A stretch of DNA of 64,000 nucleotides from Streptococcus oralis subsp. tigurinus AZ_3a. GTDB taxonomy: Bacteria; Bacillota; Bacilli; Lactobacillales; Streptococcaceae. The stretch is from contig AORU01000006.1 in NCBI GenBank assembly GCA_000344275.1, positions 1 through 64,000 of the forward strand, read 5' to 3'. Made by a program: the position numbers and the translations under genes. The notes under the pieces were generated by a model. It was not told the DNA's origin, made no database searches, and worked only from the letters and a program-made list of their open reading frames with translations. Positions 1 through 7,698 of the stretch are shown one piece after another; the stretch's first letter is position 1, and every line of letters begins with the position of its first letter.

Positions 1-8
1 TGGACTAT

Positions 9-260
9 TTAGTTATCAGTTAACATTTCAAAATCCGACAGTTCTTGATGAGTAAACTCTATAATTTTATATAAACCAATAAAGCCAAAAATTTCTAGGA
101 AATGATTTTCAACGGTTTGCTTAGCTTCCTCATAACTATTAAAAGCTTTTGTCCCACTAATTTCATCTGACCAAGCTAGTTTCCCACTTTTTTGTGGGAC
201 TAACCAGACACTTTTCCCAACATTTATTATCATAAGGACAGCGTAATATTTTTGTTCCAT
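9..260 (-). CDS. Hypothetical protein of accessory module (83 aa)
   Basis: I do not recognise this 83-residue protein. It starts at an ATG preceded by an AGAAAGG ribosome-binding sequence and ends with TAA at the window edge. It has no signal peptide or membrane segment; a central stretch resembles a small alpha/beta fold (SYEEAKQTVENHFLEIFG). It is the last gene seen of a closely packed minus-strand series that includes a primase and a thioredoxin-like protein, so it is probably an accessory gene of an integrated plasmid or conjugative element. Confidence 0.55.
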   Translation of the reverse strand: MEQKYYAVLMIINVGKSVWLVPQKSGKLAWSDEISGTKAFNSYEEAKQTVENHFLEIFGFIGLYKIIEFTHQELSDFEMLTDN

Positions 261-320
261 ATTCTTATTTTTACCTTTCTAATTCTAAATAGTATCTATT
301 TATGGTTTTATAATAATGGC

Positions 321-545
321 TTATCTCTGATGCCCATTCCTCTTATATTCTTTCCAAATAAATGAAACCTTACTTTTCGGCCAAACACTTTTTAGTAACA
401 TTAAGAAGGCTAATGGCAACCTTTTCGTTTTGATTTCATTTCCAAATTTATCACATATAGTTATCCTGAAGAGCGGTACGAACCAGATTGCAATCAAGAT
501 AGTTCCAACCACGCCATGCGCAATAGCATTTAAAAATTGATACAT
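321..545 (-). CDS. Small membrane protein, hypothetical (74 aa)
   Basis: A 74-residue protein with a hydrophobic N-terminal half (about residues 9-27, AHGVVGTILIAIWFVPLF), a second weaker hydrophobic stretch around residues 44-54, and a basic C-terminus. The start is supported by a strong AAGGAGG three bases before the ATG. It lies ten bases after a 21-codon ORF and follows the thioredoxin-like gene, which suggests one transcript. Function unknown; membrane location is inferred from hydrophobicity only. Confidence 0.5.
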   Translation of the reverse strand: MYQFLNAIAHGVVGTILIAIWFVPLFRITICDKFGNEIKTKRLPLAFLMLLKSVWPKSKVSFIWKEYKRNGHQR

Positions 546-554
546 ACTACCTCC

Positions 555-620
555 TTAGACATACTTCAATCTTTGAAAAGCTGTCTCGGCCCACTTACTC
601 AGCTTTACCCTTTTAGTCAT
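555..620 (-). CDS. Possible 21-residue small protein
   Basis: A 21-codon ORF (begins MTKRVKLSKWAETA, ends LKYV) whose ATG overlaps the end of the thioredoxin-like gene. It is preceded by AGGAGG with a six-base spacer, better than most ribosome sites nearby. Its stop lies directly before the next gene's AAGGAGG. The basic, amphipathic composition has no family I recognise. The case for translation rests on the ribosome site and operon packing alone. Confidence 0.4.
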   Translation of the reverse strand: MTKRVKLSKWAETAFQRLKYV

Positions 621-1059
621 TTATGGCCTCCTGGATTGCTTTCTCATCTGCTACAATCTTTTCCTCTGAATCCCTCGAAGCATATAGATATTTCTTTATT
701 TTTCCCTTACGAATTTTGATGATAGTTGCAGCTTTTTCAACCTGGTATTTTTCTACCAACTTTTGACCTTCTTCTGTCTGAGTGTCAATGTAAAATGTAG
801 GATAAGAACCTTTATTGGCTGCATCTACAACTACACTCTTTCCAACCTGACAGTAAGGACAATCTTTTTTATAAAATACTAGGTTTACATTTTGATCAAG
901 TACAGTATTCTGGTACTCTTTCTGAGTAAGGTGAGGATCATAATCTAAGATAAAATGATCTTTATACACCCCATATCCTCCTAGAACTGCAAGGCTCACA
1001 AGTAAAATGGCAAGAATAGCCCCTAGAGCTAACTTAACGTGGCTAAAAAGTTCTCTCAT
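613..1059 (-). CDS. Membrane-anchored thioredoxin-like protein
   Basis: A 148-residue protein with one N-terminal membrane segment (about residues 9-30, LALGAILAILLVSLAVLGGYG) followed by an extracytoplasmic thioredoxin fold. The redox motif CPYC is preceded by an aromatic-rich strand (LVFYKKD), as in thioredoxin-like proteins. Such proteins in Gram-positive mobile elements and bacteriocin clusters keep disulfides of secreted or cell-wall partners reduced or correctly paired. It overlaps the upstream gene by four bases and is in the same operon as the primase. The exact partner cannot be told from the sequence. Confidence 0.7.
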   Translation of the reverse strand: MRELFSHVKLALGAILAILLVSLAVLGGYGVYKDHFILDYDPHLTQKEYQNTVLDQNVNLVFYKKDCPYCQVGKSVVVDAANKGSYPTFYIDTQTEEGQKLVEKYQVEKAATIIKIRKGKIKKYLYASRDSEEKIVADEKAIQEAIND

Positions 1060-1478
1060 CCTATTTCCTCCTCATCCACAAAATCAAAAATAAATCCTTG
1101 GGTACAATTGACTTTAGACAGTTCTCTCATTTCTGACTTCAAATCAGTAAACGTTGTCATCACTTCTTGAAAAAGTAAAGGATCAAATTCCTCGGAATCC
1201 AATACACGGACAATTGGTAACATTGGATAATGATCTCTCAACTGCTCCTGCAGATAATCTGAAATCATTTTATCATTCGAGATAACACTATCTACTCTAA
1301 TAATCGCTGGAATGCTAGTAATACTCTCCTCGTTTTGATAAAAAGTTAAAGCTACATCCCCTGCAGAAATAGACTCAAATTTTAAGTTATCCGATGAAAG
1401 TTTAAAATAATAAGCCAATGGTTCCTGACCAACCCCTGTTAGGTAATAGCCTCGAATAATTTTGAATAACTCTGACAT
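1056..1478 (-). CDS. Hypothetical protein (140 aa)
   Basis: An acidic 140-residue protein with no signal peptide or membrane segment, translated from an ATG with an AGGAGA site. It ends in an acidic tail (FDFVDEEEIG). Its stop overlaps the start of the thioredoxin-like gene (ATGA type), implying translational coupling. I recognise no family. Its place between a primase and a thioredoxin argues for an element-borne accessory role rather than a chromosomal housekeeping one. Confidence 0.6.
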   Translation of the reverse strand: MSELFKIIRGYYLTGVGQEPLAYYFKLSSDNLKFESISAGDVALTFYQNEESITSIPAIIRVDSVISNDKMISDYLQEQLRDHYPMLPIVRVLDSEEFDPLLFQEVMTTFTDLKSEMRELSKVNCTQGFIFDFVDEEEIG

Positions 1479-1493
1479 CGACCTGTCTCCTTC

Positions 1494-1697
1494 CTAACAA
1501 ACTTTTAGAAGTCTAAACGGAGCTTGATACACATCAGGATAGTGAATCAATCTCTTTTTTCTTTGTTCAGGAAGTGGTTTACGATAATGTTTTTGAAGAT
1601 ACTGAAAAGCTAGTCCCAAAGTATCAAAAACTAAAACTTTATTCTCCCCATTACAAATATAATCACCTAATTCAAAACTGAAAATTACGTACTTCAT
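1494..1697 (-). CDS. Hypothetical small protein (67 aa)
   Basis: A 67-residue protein beginning MKYVIFSFELGDYI. I chose the ATG at 1697; an in-frame GTG twelve bases upstream is possible but would overlap the end of the upstream broken small gene. The sequence suggests a short alpha/beta domain with a basic C-terminal half (HYRKPLPEQRKKRL). No family recognised. It sits 15 bases upstream of the next gene in the accessory operon. Confidence 0.5.
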   Translation of the reverse strand: MKYVIFSFELGDYICNGENKVLVFDTLGLAFQYLQKHYRKPLPEQRKKRLIHYPDVYQAPFRLLKVC

Positions 1698-1705
1698 TCT
1701 TCTTC

Positions 1706-1871
1706 TCACTTTCTATTTTGGCCAATCATTGCCAGCTGATCTGTCTCTAACTCATCATCATATCCGTTTTCAAAACGAACTTGTTGACGAATCCCTCCCT
1801 ATAAGTGAGAGAACTAAGAAAAATCCTCCTACAAATATAAGGCTAAAGAATCCAACTAAAATCAAAATCAT
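1706..1871 (-). pseudogene. Small membrane protein gene with a frameshift
   Basis: From the ATG at 1871, behind a GGAGG site, the sequence encodes a membrane segment (MILILVGFFSLIFVGGFFLV, continuing LSLIG) but then runs into a stop at 1770. In another frame the reading continues without interruption as GIRQQVRFENGYDDELETDQ followed by LAMIGQNRK and a stop at 1706, three bases from the next gene. The two halves look like one protein of about 57 residues (membrane anchor plus acidic cytoplasmic tail) separated by an indel near 1790. Alternatively only the 33-residue N-terminal form is made. Confidence 0.5.
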
Positions 1872-1959
1872 ATCATTCCTCCATAGGTTATTTTATGTAC
1901 ATGTATATCCTTGTAATAATCGTAGATATAAATGTAAGGCAGTTGACGGGTTTTTTTGA

Positions 1960-3453
1960 TTATCCAATATCAAGCTCAAATAGAGATAGTTGTTGTGTTT
2001 GTTTAAAGCCATCTTTAACCCTTTCTATCACTCTCTGAGTAAACTCTATACTTTCTTCAAAGAAAGCAGCAATATTGGCCATATAAGCCTCCTGACGTTC
2101 TTTCTTCACCTGGATAAGGGAAAGCAAGATTGCTTTGATAGAGGCTAATCTGATGCCTCCTCCACGGCCATGTTTGACTGTGAAGAAGATTTTTTGTTCT
2201 GCTTTGAGAACTTTCAATACTTTATCCAATGAGCGCTCAGGGATGTTCAACTTCTCTCGTATCTCTTTTTTCGTCGTCTGGATAAATGGATCCTCAGATT
2301 GATAGAAGCCTTCTAAATAGGCCATGACATCTGTTTTCCATTCATAGAGATGACTATTCTTTCTGTCTGCACGTTTCTTCTTAAACTTGTACCAACGTTG
2401 CTTCACAAAGAGATCTGAAGCCTTGAGTTCCTGGTTAACCCATGCTTTACATAAAGTCATCACATAGTCACGACTAGCAGCTTCATATTTTCCTGAGTAG
2501 GCGCTTGTGATAATCTTATGAAATTCAGCTGAAGAGAGTGGTTCGTCTAGATTTGCATTAAAGTTAGAAAGAACTTCCTCACACTCTCCTTGATCGATTC
2601 CTGAAGAGAAGTTAGCTAAAGCCAACGTGAAAAGAACATTATTTCTTCCCATCAAGGCTTTTCCACCTTTGATATTTCCCTCTCTCATCAGCAATTGATA
2701 CCAAGGTTCATCAATCTGTTTCACCCCTTCAGAACCTGAAATAACCGTCAAATTGGGCTTTTTACTTGGGAAGGGAAGATCTGATTGCTTCATCGACCAA
2801 TCTAACCACTCCTGGAACGAATAGGTATAGTCAGCATCAAAGAATTCGACATTATCAGTTCGAGGAATCCGAGCAATCCCAAAATGGTTACAAGTCAAGT
2901 CTACTGGTAAAGTTTGAGCAAAGTAATTTCTCAAATTTTGAGAAATCGCTTTGGCCACCTTCACCACTCGAAATTGGGAATGAGCTGTAACATAGGCTGA
3001 TTCTGAGAGAACAAAATAGGCTTGAAATCCTTTATCAGATTTTAGAATCAACGTCGGCATAAAACCTAGTTCCAGGGAAGCAGTTAAAATATCTCCTGTC
3101 GTCATTTCTTCAGTTGCAGAGGTGATATCAAAGTCGATATAAAATGTGTTAATCTGTCTTAGATTACCTTCAGAGTGGCCACGTGTAATCCGTCGTCCAG
3201 CATCGCTATAGCTTCCATAGCAATATACGTTAGGAGTCCAGTGTGTAAACTGATCCTGATTCTCCAGTAATGATTCGACAGAGGTTAAAACAACCCCACG
3301 TGCCTTCACCATATTCGCTTTTGAACGATAAGCAAATACAGAGCCTCGTCTTCCTTCTTCAGCTGAAGAGATGAGCTGTAGATGGCTATTCTTAAATTTT
3401 TGTGTTCTTAATCCGTCTTTTGTGATTAAGCTAAAGCATTCTTGTAACTTCAT
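1960..3453 (-). CDS. Plasmid/ICE-type replication primase with C-terminal clamp-binding motif
   Basis: A 497-residue replication protein. The N-terminal half looks like an archaeo-eukaryotic-type primase core, with the metal-binding YIDFDI motif at about residues 105-110. Residues about 265-340 match the primase C-terminal alpha-helical (PriCT_1-like) domain, including a GRNNVLFTLALANF stretch. A winged-helix-like region follows (TKKEIREKLNIPERSLDKV). The protein ends QQLSLFELDIG, where QLSLF is the consensus peptide that bacterial proteins use to bind the DnaN sliding clamp. The start has an AGGAG site. Proteins of this type initiate or prime replication of plasmids and integrative elements. 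It is the best evidence that 1-4.6 kb is mobile-element DNA. Confidence 0.75.
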   Translation of the reverse strand: MKLQECFSLITKDGLRTQKFKNSHLQLISSAEEGRRGSVFAYRSKANMVKARGVVLTSVESLLENQDQFTHWTPNVYCYGSYSDAGRRITRGHSEGNLRQINTFYIDFDITSATEEMTTGDILTASLELGFMPTLILKSDKGFQAYFVLSESAYVTAHSQFRVVKVAKAISQNLRNYFAQTLPVDLTCNHFGIARIPRTDNVEFFDADYTYSFQEWLDWSMKQSDLPFPSKKPNLTVISGSEGVKQIDEPWYQLLMREGNIKGGKALMGRNNVLFTLALANFSSGIDQGECEEVLSNFNANLDEPLSSAEFHKIITSAYSGKYEAASRDYVMTLCKAWVNQELKASDLFVKQRWYKFKKKRADRKNSHLYEWKTDVMAYLEGFYQSEDPFIQTTKKEIREKLNIPERSLDKVLKVLKAEQKIFFTVKHGRGGGIRLASIKAILLSLIQVKKERQEAYMANIAAFFEESIEFTQRVIERVKDGFKQTQQLSLFELDIG

Positions 3454-3520
3454 ACTTCTCCTAATATTTGGGAAATTATAACTATTTTTGTTTTTATAGC
3501 AATTTCGTTTACTTTACAGA

Positions 3521-3751
3521 CTAATTGGATAGCTGAAGGAATAGCGAAATTCCAAGTAGAATGGCTGATAGAATTATGCCAAAAATTGTCGTGACTAAAT
3601 CATTCCAATAATCTAATTTTGGAGACTGAAAATATCCAACTCGTTTACCTGATAGGTAGTCCGCTTTATGGTTTCTAATTCTATTTAACCTGATTAAAAG
3701 TATTCCCATAATCAAAATCATACTGATTGAATTTTCTAGTTTCCCCATCAT
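3521..3751 (-). CDS. Small two-segment membrane protein, hypothetical
   Basis: A 76-residue protein with a hydrophobic segment near residues 8-22 and another near 51-72 (VTTIFGIILSAILLGISLFL), joined by a basic loop. Its ATG overlaps the TGA stop of the preceding Cys-rich gene (ATGA arrangement), so it is probably translated by coupling. No family recognised. It lies directly upstream of the primase gene. Confidence 0.55.
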   Translation of the reverse strand: MMGKLENSISMILIMGILLIRLNRIRNHKADYLSGKRVGYFQSPKLDYWNDLVTTIFGIILSAILLGISLFLQLSN

Positions 3752-3906
3752 TTCATCTCTTCATTTAAGTTCCAAAAACAATGACTACAGATAGTCTCAT
3801 CATGGTCCATCCACCAGCAGCAACCCCATTTTTCATCAATACAGGGTGTTTCCCACGTGCATCCGCATTTTTGACAAATACCTTTCGTTAATACTGCTTC
3901 TTTCAC
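3748..3906 (-). CDS. Cys-rich zinc-ribbon-like small protein (52 aa)
   Basis: A 52-codon gene starting at GTG (3906), eight bases after a GAGGAG site formed by the end of the upstream gene. The product is rich in Cys and Trp: CQKCGCTW, then CIDEKWGCCWW, then CSHCFW. The two CxxC-type pairs, one at each end, suggest a zinc-binding ribbon or rubredoxin-like knuckle. Its TGA overlaps the next gene's ATG, so the gene is embedded in a coupled operon. Function unknown; zinc binding is inferred from the Cys spacing. Confidence 0.6.
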   Translation of the reverse strand: MKEAVLTKGICQKCGCTWETPCIDEKWGCCWWMDHDETICSHCFWNLNEEMK

Positions 3907-3911
3907 GATAA

Positions 3912-4412
3912 TTACTCCTCATTGATTCTCATACTTTTAGGTAGCTTTTTACTCGGTAAACAGCAACCTTCAGATAAGTCCCCTTTGCTATAAAATTCAG
4001 GACTACTTGTCATTACATGGTCACTTCTTCTCCAGCCTCTACGAAGTTGTTTGTAAGATAAAGAAACACGCTTCTCAATCTCTTTAAAACTAAAGCCCAG
4101 TTTCAAATAGGTTGTGACAATAGCATTAGCATGTTCTTTGGACTCTTCGCTTCTTGTTCTTCTCTGAAAGTTAATCTGCTTATCTTCTTCATTTAATGCT
4201 ATCTGATAGGCAATAAACAACTTCCGCATTTCCATAATTTTATGTTGCCATGCTAAGCTGTAAGGTTGTCCTGAATATCGATTCACCAAGTCCTTTACGG
4301 GTTGTTTAAATTTCATCTGAAGAGGATCGAATTCGCCAAGGTCAGAAAACGGATCAATGAAACCTAATGGTTCGCTTTGAATTAATTCATTGTATAGCGC
4401 TTCTCTGTCCAT
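3912..4412 (-). CDS. Hypothetical protein with a possible helix-turn-helix (166 aa)
   Basis: A 166-residue basic protein. Around residues 105-130 the sequence YLKLGFSFKEIEKRVSLSYK reads like a helix-turn-helix, suggesting DNA binding. The C-terminal third is rich in Ser, Gly and Lys and contains a CC pair. It ends with the GAGGAG that serves as ribosome site for the following Cys-rich gene. Its position at the head of the primase operon would fit a copy-control or excision regulator, but this is inference. Confidence 0.5.
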   Translation of the reverse strand: MDREALYNELIQSEPLGFIDPFSDLGEFDPLQMKFKQPVKDLVNRYSGQPYSLAWQHKIMEMRKLFIAYQIALNEEDKQINFQRRTRSEESKEHANAIVTTYLKLGFSFKEIEKRVSLSYKQLRRGWRRSDHVMTSSPEFYSKGDLSEGCCLPSKKLPKSMRINEE

Positions 4413-4431
4413 CCTAATTTATCTCCTTATG

Positions 4432-4569
4432 TCAAATGCACGTCATTGAGTCAAATAAGCTTAATTGGATGGTTGTAGGCGCTTGTTCGCTGTTTCCATT
4501 CTTATCATGATCGATAACGTCAAAGATTTCTAACGTGTCTATATTCATTACAATCTCTAATCCTACCAT
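4432..4569 (-). CDS. 45-residue protein with a DnaN-clamp-binding type motif
   Basis: A 45-codon ORF with an AGGAG site seven bases before the ATG. The product begins MVGLEIVMNIDTLEIFDV and ends IQLSLFDSMTCI. QLSLF is the canonical beta-sliding-clamp-binding pentapeptide, and the same pentapeptide occurs at the C-terminus of the primase 1 kb downstream. A middle DHDKNGN stretch resembles a metal-binding loop but is too isolated to call. It is the first gene of the accessory module. Small clamp-binding proteins are known from phages and mobile elements; this role here is inference. Confidence 0.55.
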   Translation of the reverse strand: MVGLEIVMNIDTLEIFDVIDHDKNGNSEQAPTTIQLSLFDSMTCI

Positions 4570-4604
4570 CGTTGAACTCCTCTCAAATAGATTTTTAAGC
4601 GAAC

Positions 4605-4632
4605 AAAAAAGAGAACAGATCCCTCTGTTCTC
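4605..4632 (-). terminator. Rho-independent terminator after the AlkD gene
   Basis: On the minus strand GAGAACAGA and TCTGTTCTC form a perfect nine-pair stem around a four-base loop, followed by six T residues. It separates the lia/AlkD transcription unit from the accessory module. Confidence 0.85.
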
Positions 4633-4696
4633 CTAAAATATAAAAGTATTCGATTTTCTAAAAACTCTTACCACTTACATGCGCTTTTCAATAGTG

Positions 4697-5341
4697 CTAG
4701 AGGTACTTGCTCGCTTCTCTGATACTAAGTTCAGCCATTCTCTTCTTATTTTTTTCAATAAAACGTGCTACCCATTCGGGATTGGTTTTAGAGTAGTCTC
4801 TTAGAGCCCAGCCGATGGCTTTGTTGATAAAAAATTCTGTCTGGTCCAGATTGTTGACCAGGATCTTTTCCATCAGTTGGACATTTGTTTTCTCTTTCCT
4901 TAACAACTGGTGGTCAATAGCGACTCGTCTCAACCAGATATTGTCTGACAGGTTCCATTTTAAGATTATTTCTTCTAGTTCAGGGTGGTCATACACCAAA
5001 CTCCCTACTACTCGATCTAGGATATCTACCGTGTCCCACCAGACCAGGCGCTCAAGCTTAGGCAAATCATCCTTCGTTAGATAAGACTGCATGGCTTTCA
5101 AATAGTTGGCGCCCACATACTGGTATTCTCTAGACTCTTTTTCCCAGCAAGTGTCTACAAAATCCCAATCGATCATCTTTGTTTTTTTCGCGCTTGGAAA
5201 ATACTTTTTATAGAGGGCGTTTCTTGCAGGACCTGCAATACCTAAAAAGGGAAATTGATGGCGCATATAGGCTTCCATGGAGCCTGCTTTCTCAGGAACT
5301 TTTGCTGCTTCTAGCTCCTCAAGTAAATCTGCAAGACTCAT
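4697..5341 (-). CDS. DNA alkylation repair protein, AlkD-like (HEAT-like repeats)
   Basis: A 214-residue all-helical protein of the AlkD/AlkC-type DNA alkylation repair family. Recognisable features are the N-terminal MRHQFPFLGIAGPARN segment, WWDTVDILD in the middle, and the RRVAIDHQLL and GWALRDYSKTNPEWV segments near the C-terminus. Family members excise or bind alkylated bases such as 3-methyladenine by a non-base-flipping mechanism. The start codon follows the liaR stop directly, so it is probably co-transcribed with liaFSR, as I recall for the pneumococcal orthologue. The enzyme's actual substrate cannot be read from the sequence. Confidence 0.8.
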   Translation of the reverse strand: MSLADLLEELEAAKVPEKAGSMEAYMRHQFPFLGIAGPARNALYKKYFPSAKKTKMIDWDFVDTCWEKESREYQYVGANYLKAMQSYLTKDDLPKLERLVWWDTVDILDRVVGSLVYDHPELEEIILKWNLSDNIWLRRVAIDHQLLRKEKTNVQLMEKILVNNLDQTEFFINKAIGWALRDYSKTNPEWVARFIEKNKKRMAELSIREASKYL

Positions 5342-5974
5342 CTAAAAGTCCTCCTGCCCAACCAAGTGGTGCTGAAAGGCATAGACCGCCGCCTGAGTGC
5401 GATCGCTGACCTCAAGTTTGGCAAGAATGTTGGACACATGGGTCTTGACCGTCTTGAGAGAGATAAAGAGTTCATCTGCGATACGTTGATTTTCGTAGCC
5501 CTTGGCGATCAGCTGAAGTACATCTCGCTCACGTGCAGTCAATTCTTCATGAAGTTCCATATGATTGCGGTGGTATTCGACTTTCTTACTGACCTCTTGC
5601 TCAATAGCAAGCTCGCCAGCAGCCACCTTACGAACGGCATGGAGCAGTTCGTCTGCACTAGAAGTCTTGAGCATATAGCCTTTTGCACCCGCATTCAAGA
5701 CTGGCATGATTTTTTCATTGTCCAAGTAAGAGGTGACAATTAATATCTTGGCTTCAGGCCATTCTTTGAGGATGGCTAAGGTCGCATCAATCCCATTCAT
5801 CTCAGGCATGACAATATCCATGACAATGACATCTGGGCGCAGTTCCAAGGCCAAGTCAATACCTTGAGCCCCATTGGCAGCCTCGCCCACAACTTCTACA
5901 TCGTCTTGGAGGTCAAAATAGCTTTTCAAGCCCAATCGGACCATTTCATGGTCATCTACCAGTAAAATTTTCAT
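5342..5974 (-). CDS. liaR: Response regulator LiaR
   Basis: A 210-residue NarL/FixJ-type response regulator. The receiver domain carries the acidic pocket near residues 7-8 (VDDHEMVRLG), the phosphoacceptor Asp in DVIVMDIVMPEM, and KGYMLKTSS. The C-terminal LuxR-type helix-turn-helix reads LTARERDVLQLIAKGYENQR. It pairs with the adjacent kinase LiaS and the inhibitor LiaF in the cell-envelope stress system that responds to lipid-II-interfering antibiotics and murein damage. The gene lies ten bases after liaS and abuts the AlkD gene. Confidence 0.93.
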   Translation of the reverse strand: MKILLVDDHEMVRLGLKSYFDLQDDVEVVGEAANGAQGIDLALELRPDVIVMDIVMPEMNGIDATLAILKEWPEAKILIVTSYLDNEKIMPVLNAGAKGYMLKTSSADELLHAVRKVAAGELAIEQEVSKKVEYHRNHMELHEELTARERDVLQLIAKGYENQRIADELFISLKTVKTHVSNILAKLEVSDRTQAAVYAFQHHLVGQEDF

Positions 5975-5984
5975 CTCTACTCCT

Positions 5985-6983
5985 TTATGATTCCTTGTCT
6001 AGCAGGGGAATACGGATATCAACCGCCAGTCCTTGCTTTGGAGCTGTCAAAAGTTGAACCGTTCCTGCCATATCTTCGACTCGCTCCTTGATATTTCGCA
6101 GTCCATAACTCAAGTCGTCTAAACTCCCCAACTGGAAACCAATCCCATTATCCACCACCTTCAGCTGCAATTCAACATCCGTCTGATAGAGGTAGACATC
6201 TAGGCAAGATGCCTGAGCATGGCGAAGGGTATTGCTGATCAACTCCTGCAAAATACGGAAGATATGTTCTTCGATTTTCTTAGGCAATTTAGACACATTC
6301 TGCTTGAGACTAACCTTGAGATCACTCTTGTCCTCAAGCTCTTTTAAGAGGATTTGAATCCCCTCAACTAGACTCTTCTCTTCCAACTCCACTGGGCGCA
6401 AATGCAAGAGCAAGACCCGCAAATCTTTCTGGGCTGTCTCTAGGATGGCTGCGACACTTTGCAACTGGGTCTGCATCTTTTCTCTATCCAGCTTCAAAGC
6501 CTGCTGACTGACACCTGATAAAATCATATGGGCCGCAAACAACTCCTGACTAACCGTATCATGTAAGTCACGTGCTATCCGCTTCCGTTCTTTCTCGATG
6601 ATTGTTTCTTCCTTGACCAGACTTTGATTTTCAGCCTTTTGAACAGCTTCTGTCAAGAGGTTGAGCTTGCCAGACAAGGACTTAAAACTGGCGTCCAAGT
6701 CTGGATCTGCAAAAGAAATCACCTCTTTTCCTGCCAGCAGTCGCTTGAGGTTGACCTGCATTTTTCTGCGAGAGACTTCTTCTATCACACGCCAAAAGAG
6801 GACAAAAAAGAAGGTCATGGAAAGGCTAAAGACCAAGACTAAGAAGATGAACTTCTCTGTTTTCTCAATATCTTGTAGCAAATAGGACAAATCCAGTTCA
6901 AAAATATCAAGTAGACTATTGGCCAAAAAGAGGATAAAGAGGAAAGAAGTCAGGCCGATTAACAGATACGATTGCTTTTTCAT
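5985..6983 (-). CDS. liaS: Sensor histidine kinase LiaS
   Basis: A 332-residue membrane kinase of the HisKA_3 type. Two membrane segments lie near residues 7-25 and 44-66. They flank a very short outside loop, typical of intramembrane-sensing kinases. The dimerisation/phosphorylation segment RIARDLHDTVSQELFAAHM holds the acceptor His, and an HATPase domain follows with NTLRHAQA and DNGIGF motifs. It phosphorylates LiaR and is held inactive by LiaF without envelope stress. It overlaps liaF by four bases. Confidence 0.93.
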   Translation of the reverse strand: MKKQSYLLIGLTSFLFILFLANSLLDIFELDLSYLLQDIEKTEKFIFLVLVFSLSMTFFFVLFWRVIEEVSRRKMQVNLKRLLAGKEVISFADPDLDASFKSLSGKLNLLTEAVQKAENQSLVKEETIIEKERKRIARDLHDTVSQELFAAHMILSGVSQQALKLDREKMQTQLQSVAAILETAQKDLRVLLLHLRPVELEEKSLVEGIQILLKELEDKSDLKVSLKQNVSKLPKKIEEHIFRILQELISNTLRHAQASCLDVYLYQTDVELQLKVVDNGIGFQLGSLDDLSYGLRNIKERVEDMAGTVQLLTAPKQGLAVDIRIPLLDKES

Positions 6984-7678
6984 CCTCTGACCACCTCCAC
7001 ATCGCCAACCATAGTAGTTAGGAAAATCTTGACGCTCTTGTTACTCTCGAGATAGTCTCTGGTTTCCTGATGATAGTGTTCATTTCGAAGGGCTCGCTTA
7101 GGTTGATGGAGGAAAGTAAGATCTCCATAGAGGCAGTTGACACTGAGACTGATTTCCACATCTACAGGTATGATAATCTTAGTCGTTCCGACCATCTTTC
7201 TAAGGATAATGACATTGTCATGATTGGTTAGGATGACTCTTTCTAGATGAATGGTGTCCTTGCCCATGAGGCGAAAGAGATTGATATCGTCAAACTGGCA
7301 GGTCTGGTGACTAGAGAAATGATGGAGATTGCCAAACCAAGGATTGCGTTCATTTTTTACCGTCACCACCTCTTCAAAGACCAAGTCGGTCTCCTCTTTT
7401 TCTTGATTCATCATCGGATAGAGTAGAAAGAGACTATAGATCACCGCTACAAAGATGGCTAAAATCACAAAGGGATTGAGCATGACGATAAAAAAGAAAA
7501 GAATAGTCGCCACAAGGAGGAAAACGTTGTTGCCCTCTTTGCCTGTATAATAGCGGAGCAAGAGCAAAAAGAGGAATAGAATCAGCAGAAAACGCGAAAA
7601 ATGCTCTGATACCATCAAAATCAGAGCTCCCGTCAATAGACAGGCTTCAATAAATAAAAAGATTTGAAATTTTTTCAT
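6980..7678 (-). CDS. liaF: LiaF, negative regulator of the envelope-stress system
   Basis: A 232-residue protein with an N-terminal block of hydrophobic segments (about residues 5-90, roughly four helices) and a C-terminal soluble beta-rich domain of the LiaF type (KMVGTTKIIIPVDVEISLSV). Family members restrain LiaS. The ATG has a GAGAGG site, and a possible promoter with an inverted repeat lies just upstream. First gene of the liaF-liaS-liaR-AlkD unit. Confidence 0.88.
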   Translation of the reverse strand: MKKFQIFLFIEACLLTGALILMVSEHFSRFLLILFLFLLLLRYYTGKEGNNVFLLVATILFFFIVMLNPFVILAIFVAVIYSLFLLYPMMNQEKEETDLVFEEVVTVKNERNPWFGNLHHFSSHQTCQFDDINLFRLMGKDTIHLERVILTNHDNVIILRKMVGTTKIIIPVDVEISLSVNCLYGDLTFLHQPKRALRNEHYHQETRDYLESNKSVKIFLTTMVGDVEVVRG

Positions 7679-7698
7679 AGATGCATCCTCTCCCTTCT

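Noticed and set aside
1729..1959. 76-codon plus-strand ORF opposite the small broken membrane gene
   Set aside because: No ribosome site, low-complexity basic sequence, and it lies antisense to a better supported minus-strand gene in an all-minus operon.
1872..1959. Possible origin or transfer site in the AT-rich gap after the primase gene
   Set aside because: There is an A7 run followed by CCCGTCAACTGCC and a short TGTACATG palindrome, but no iterons or clear nick-site homology that I can defend.
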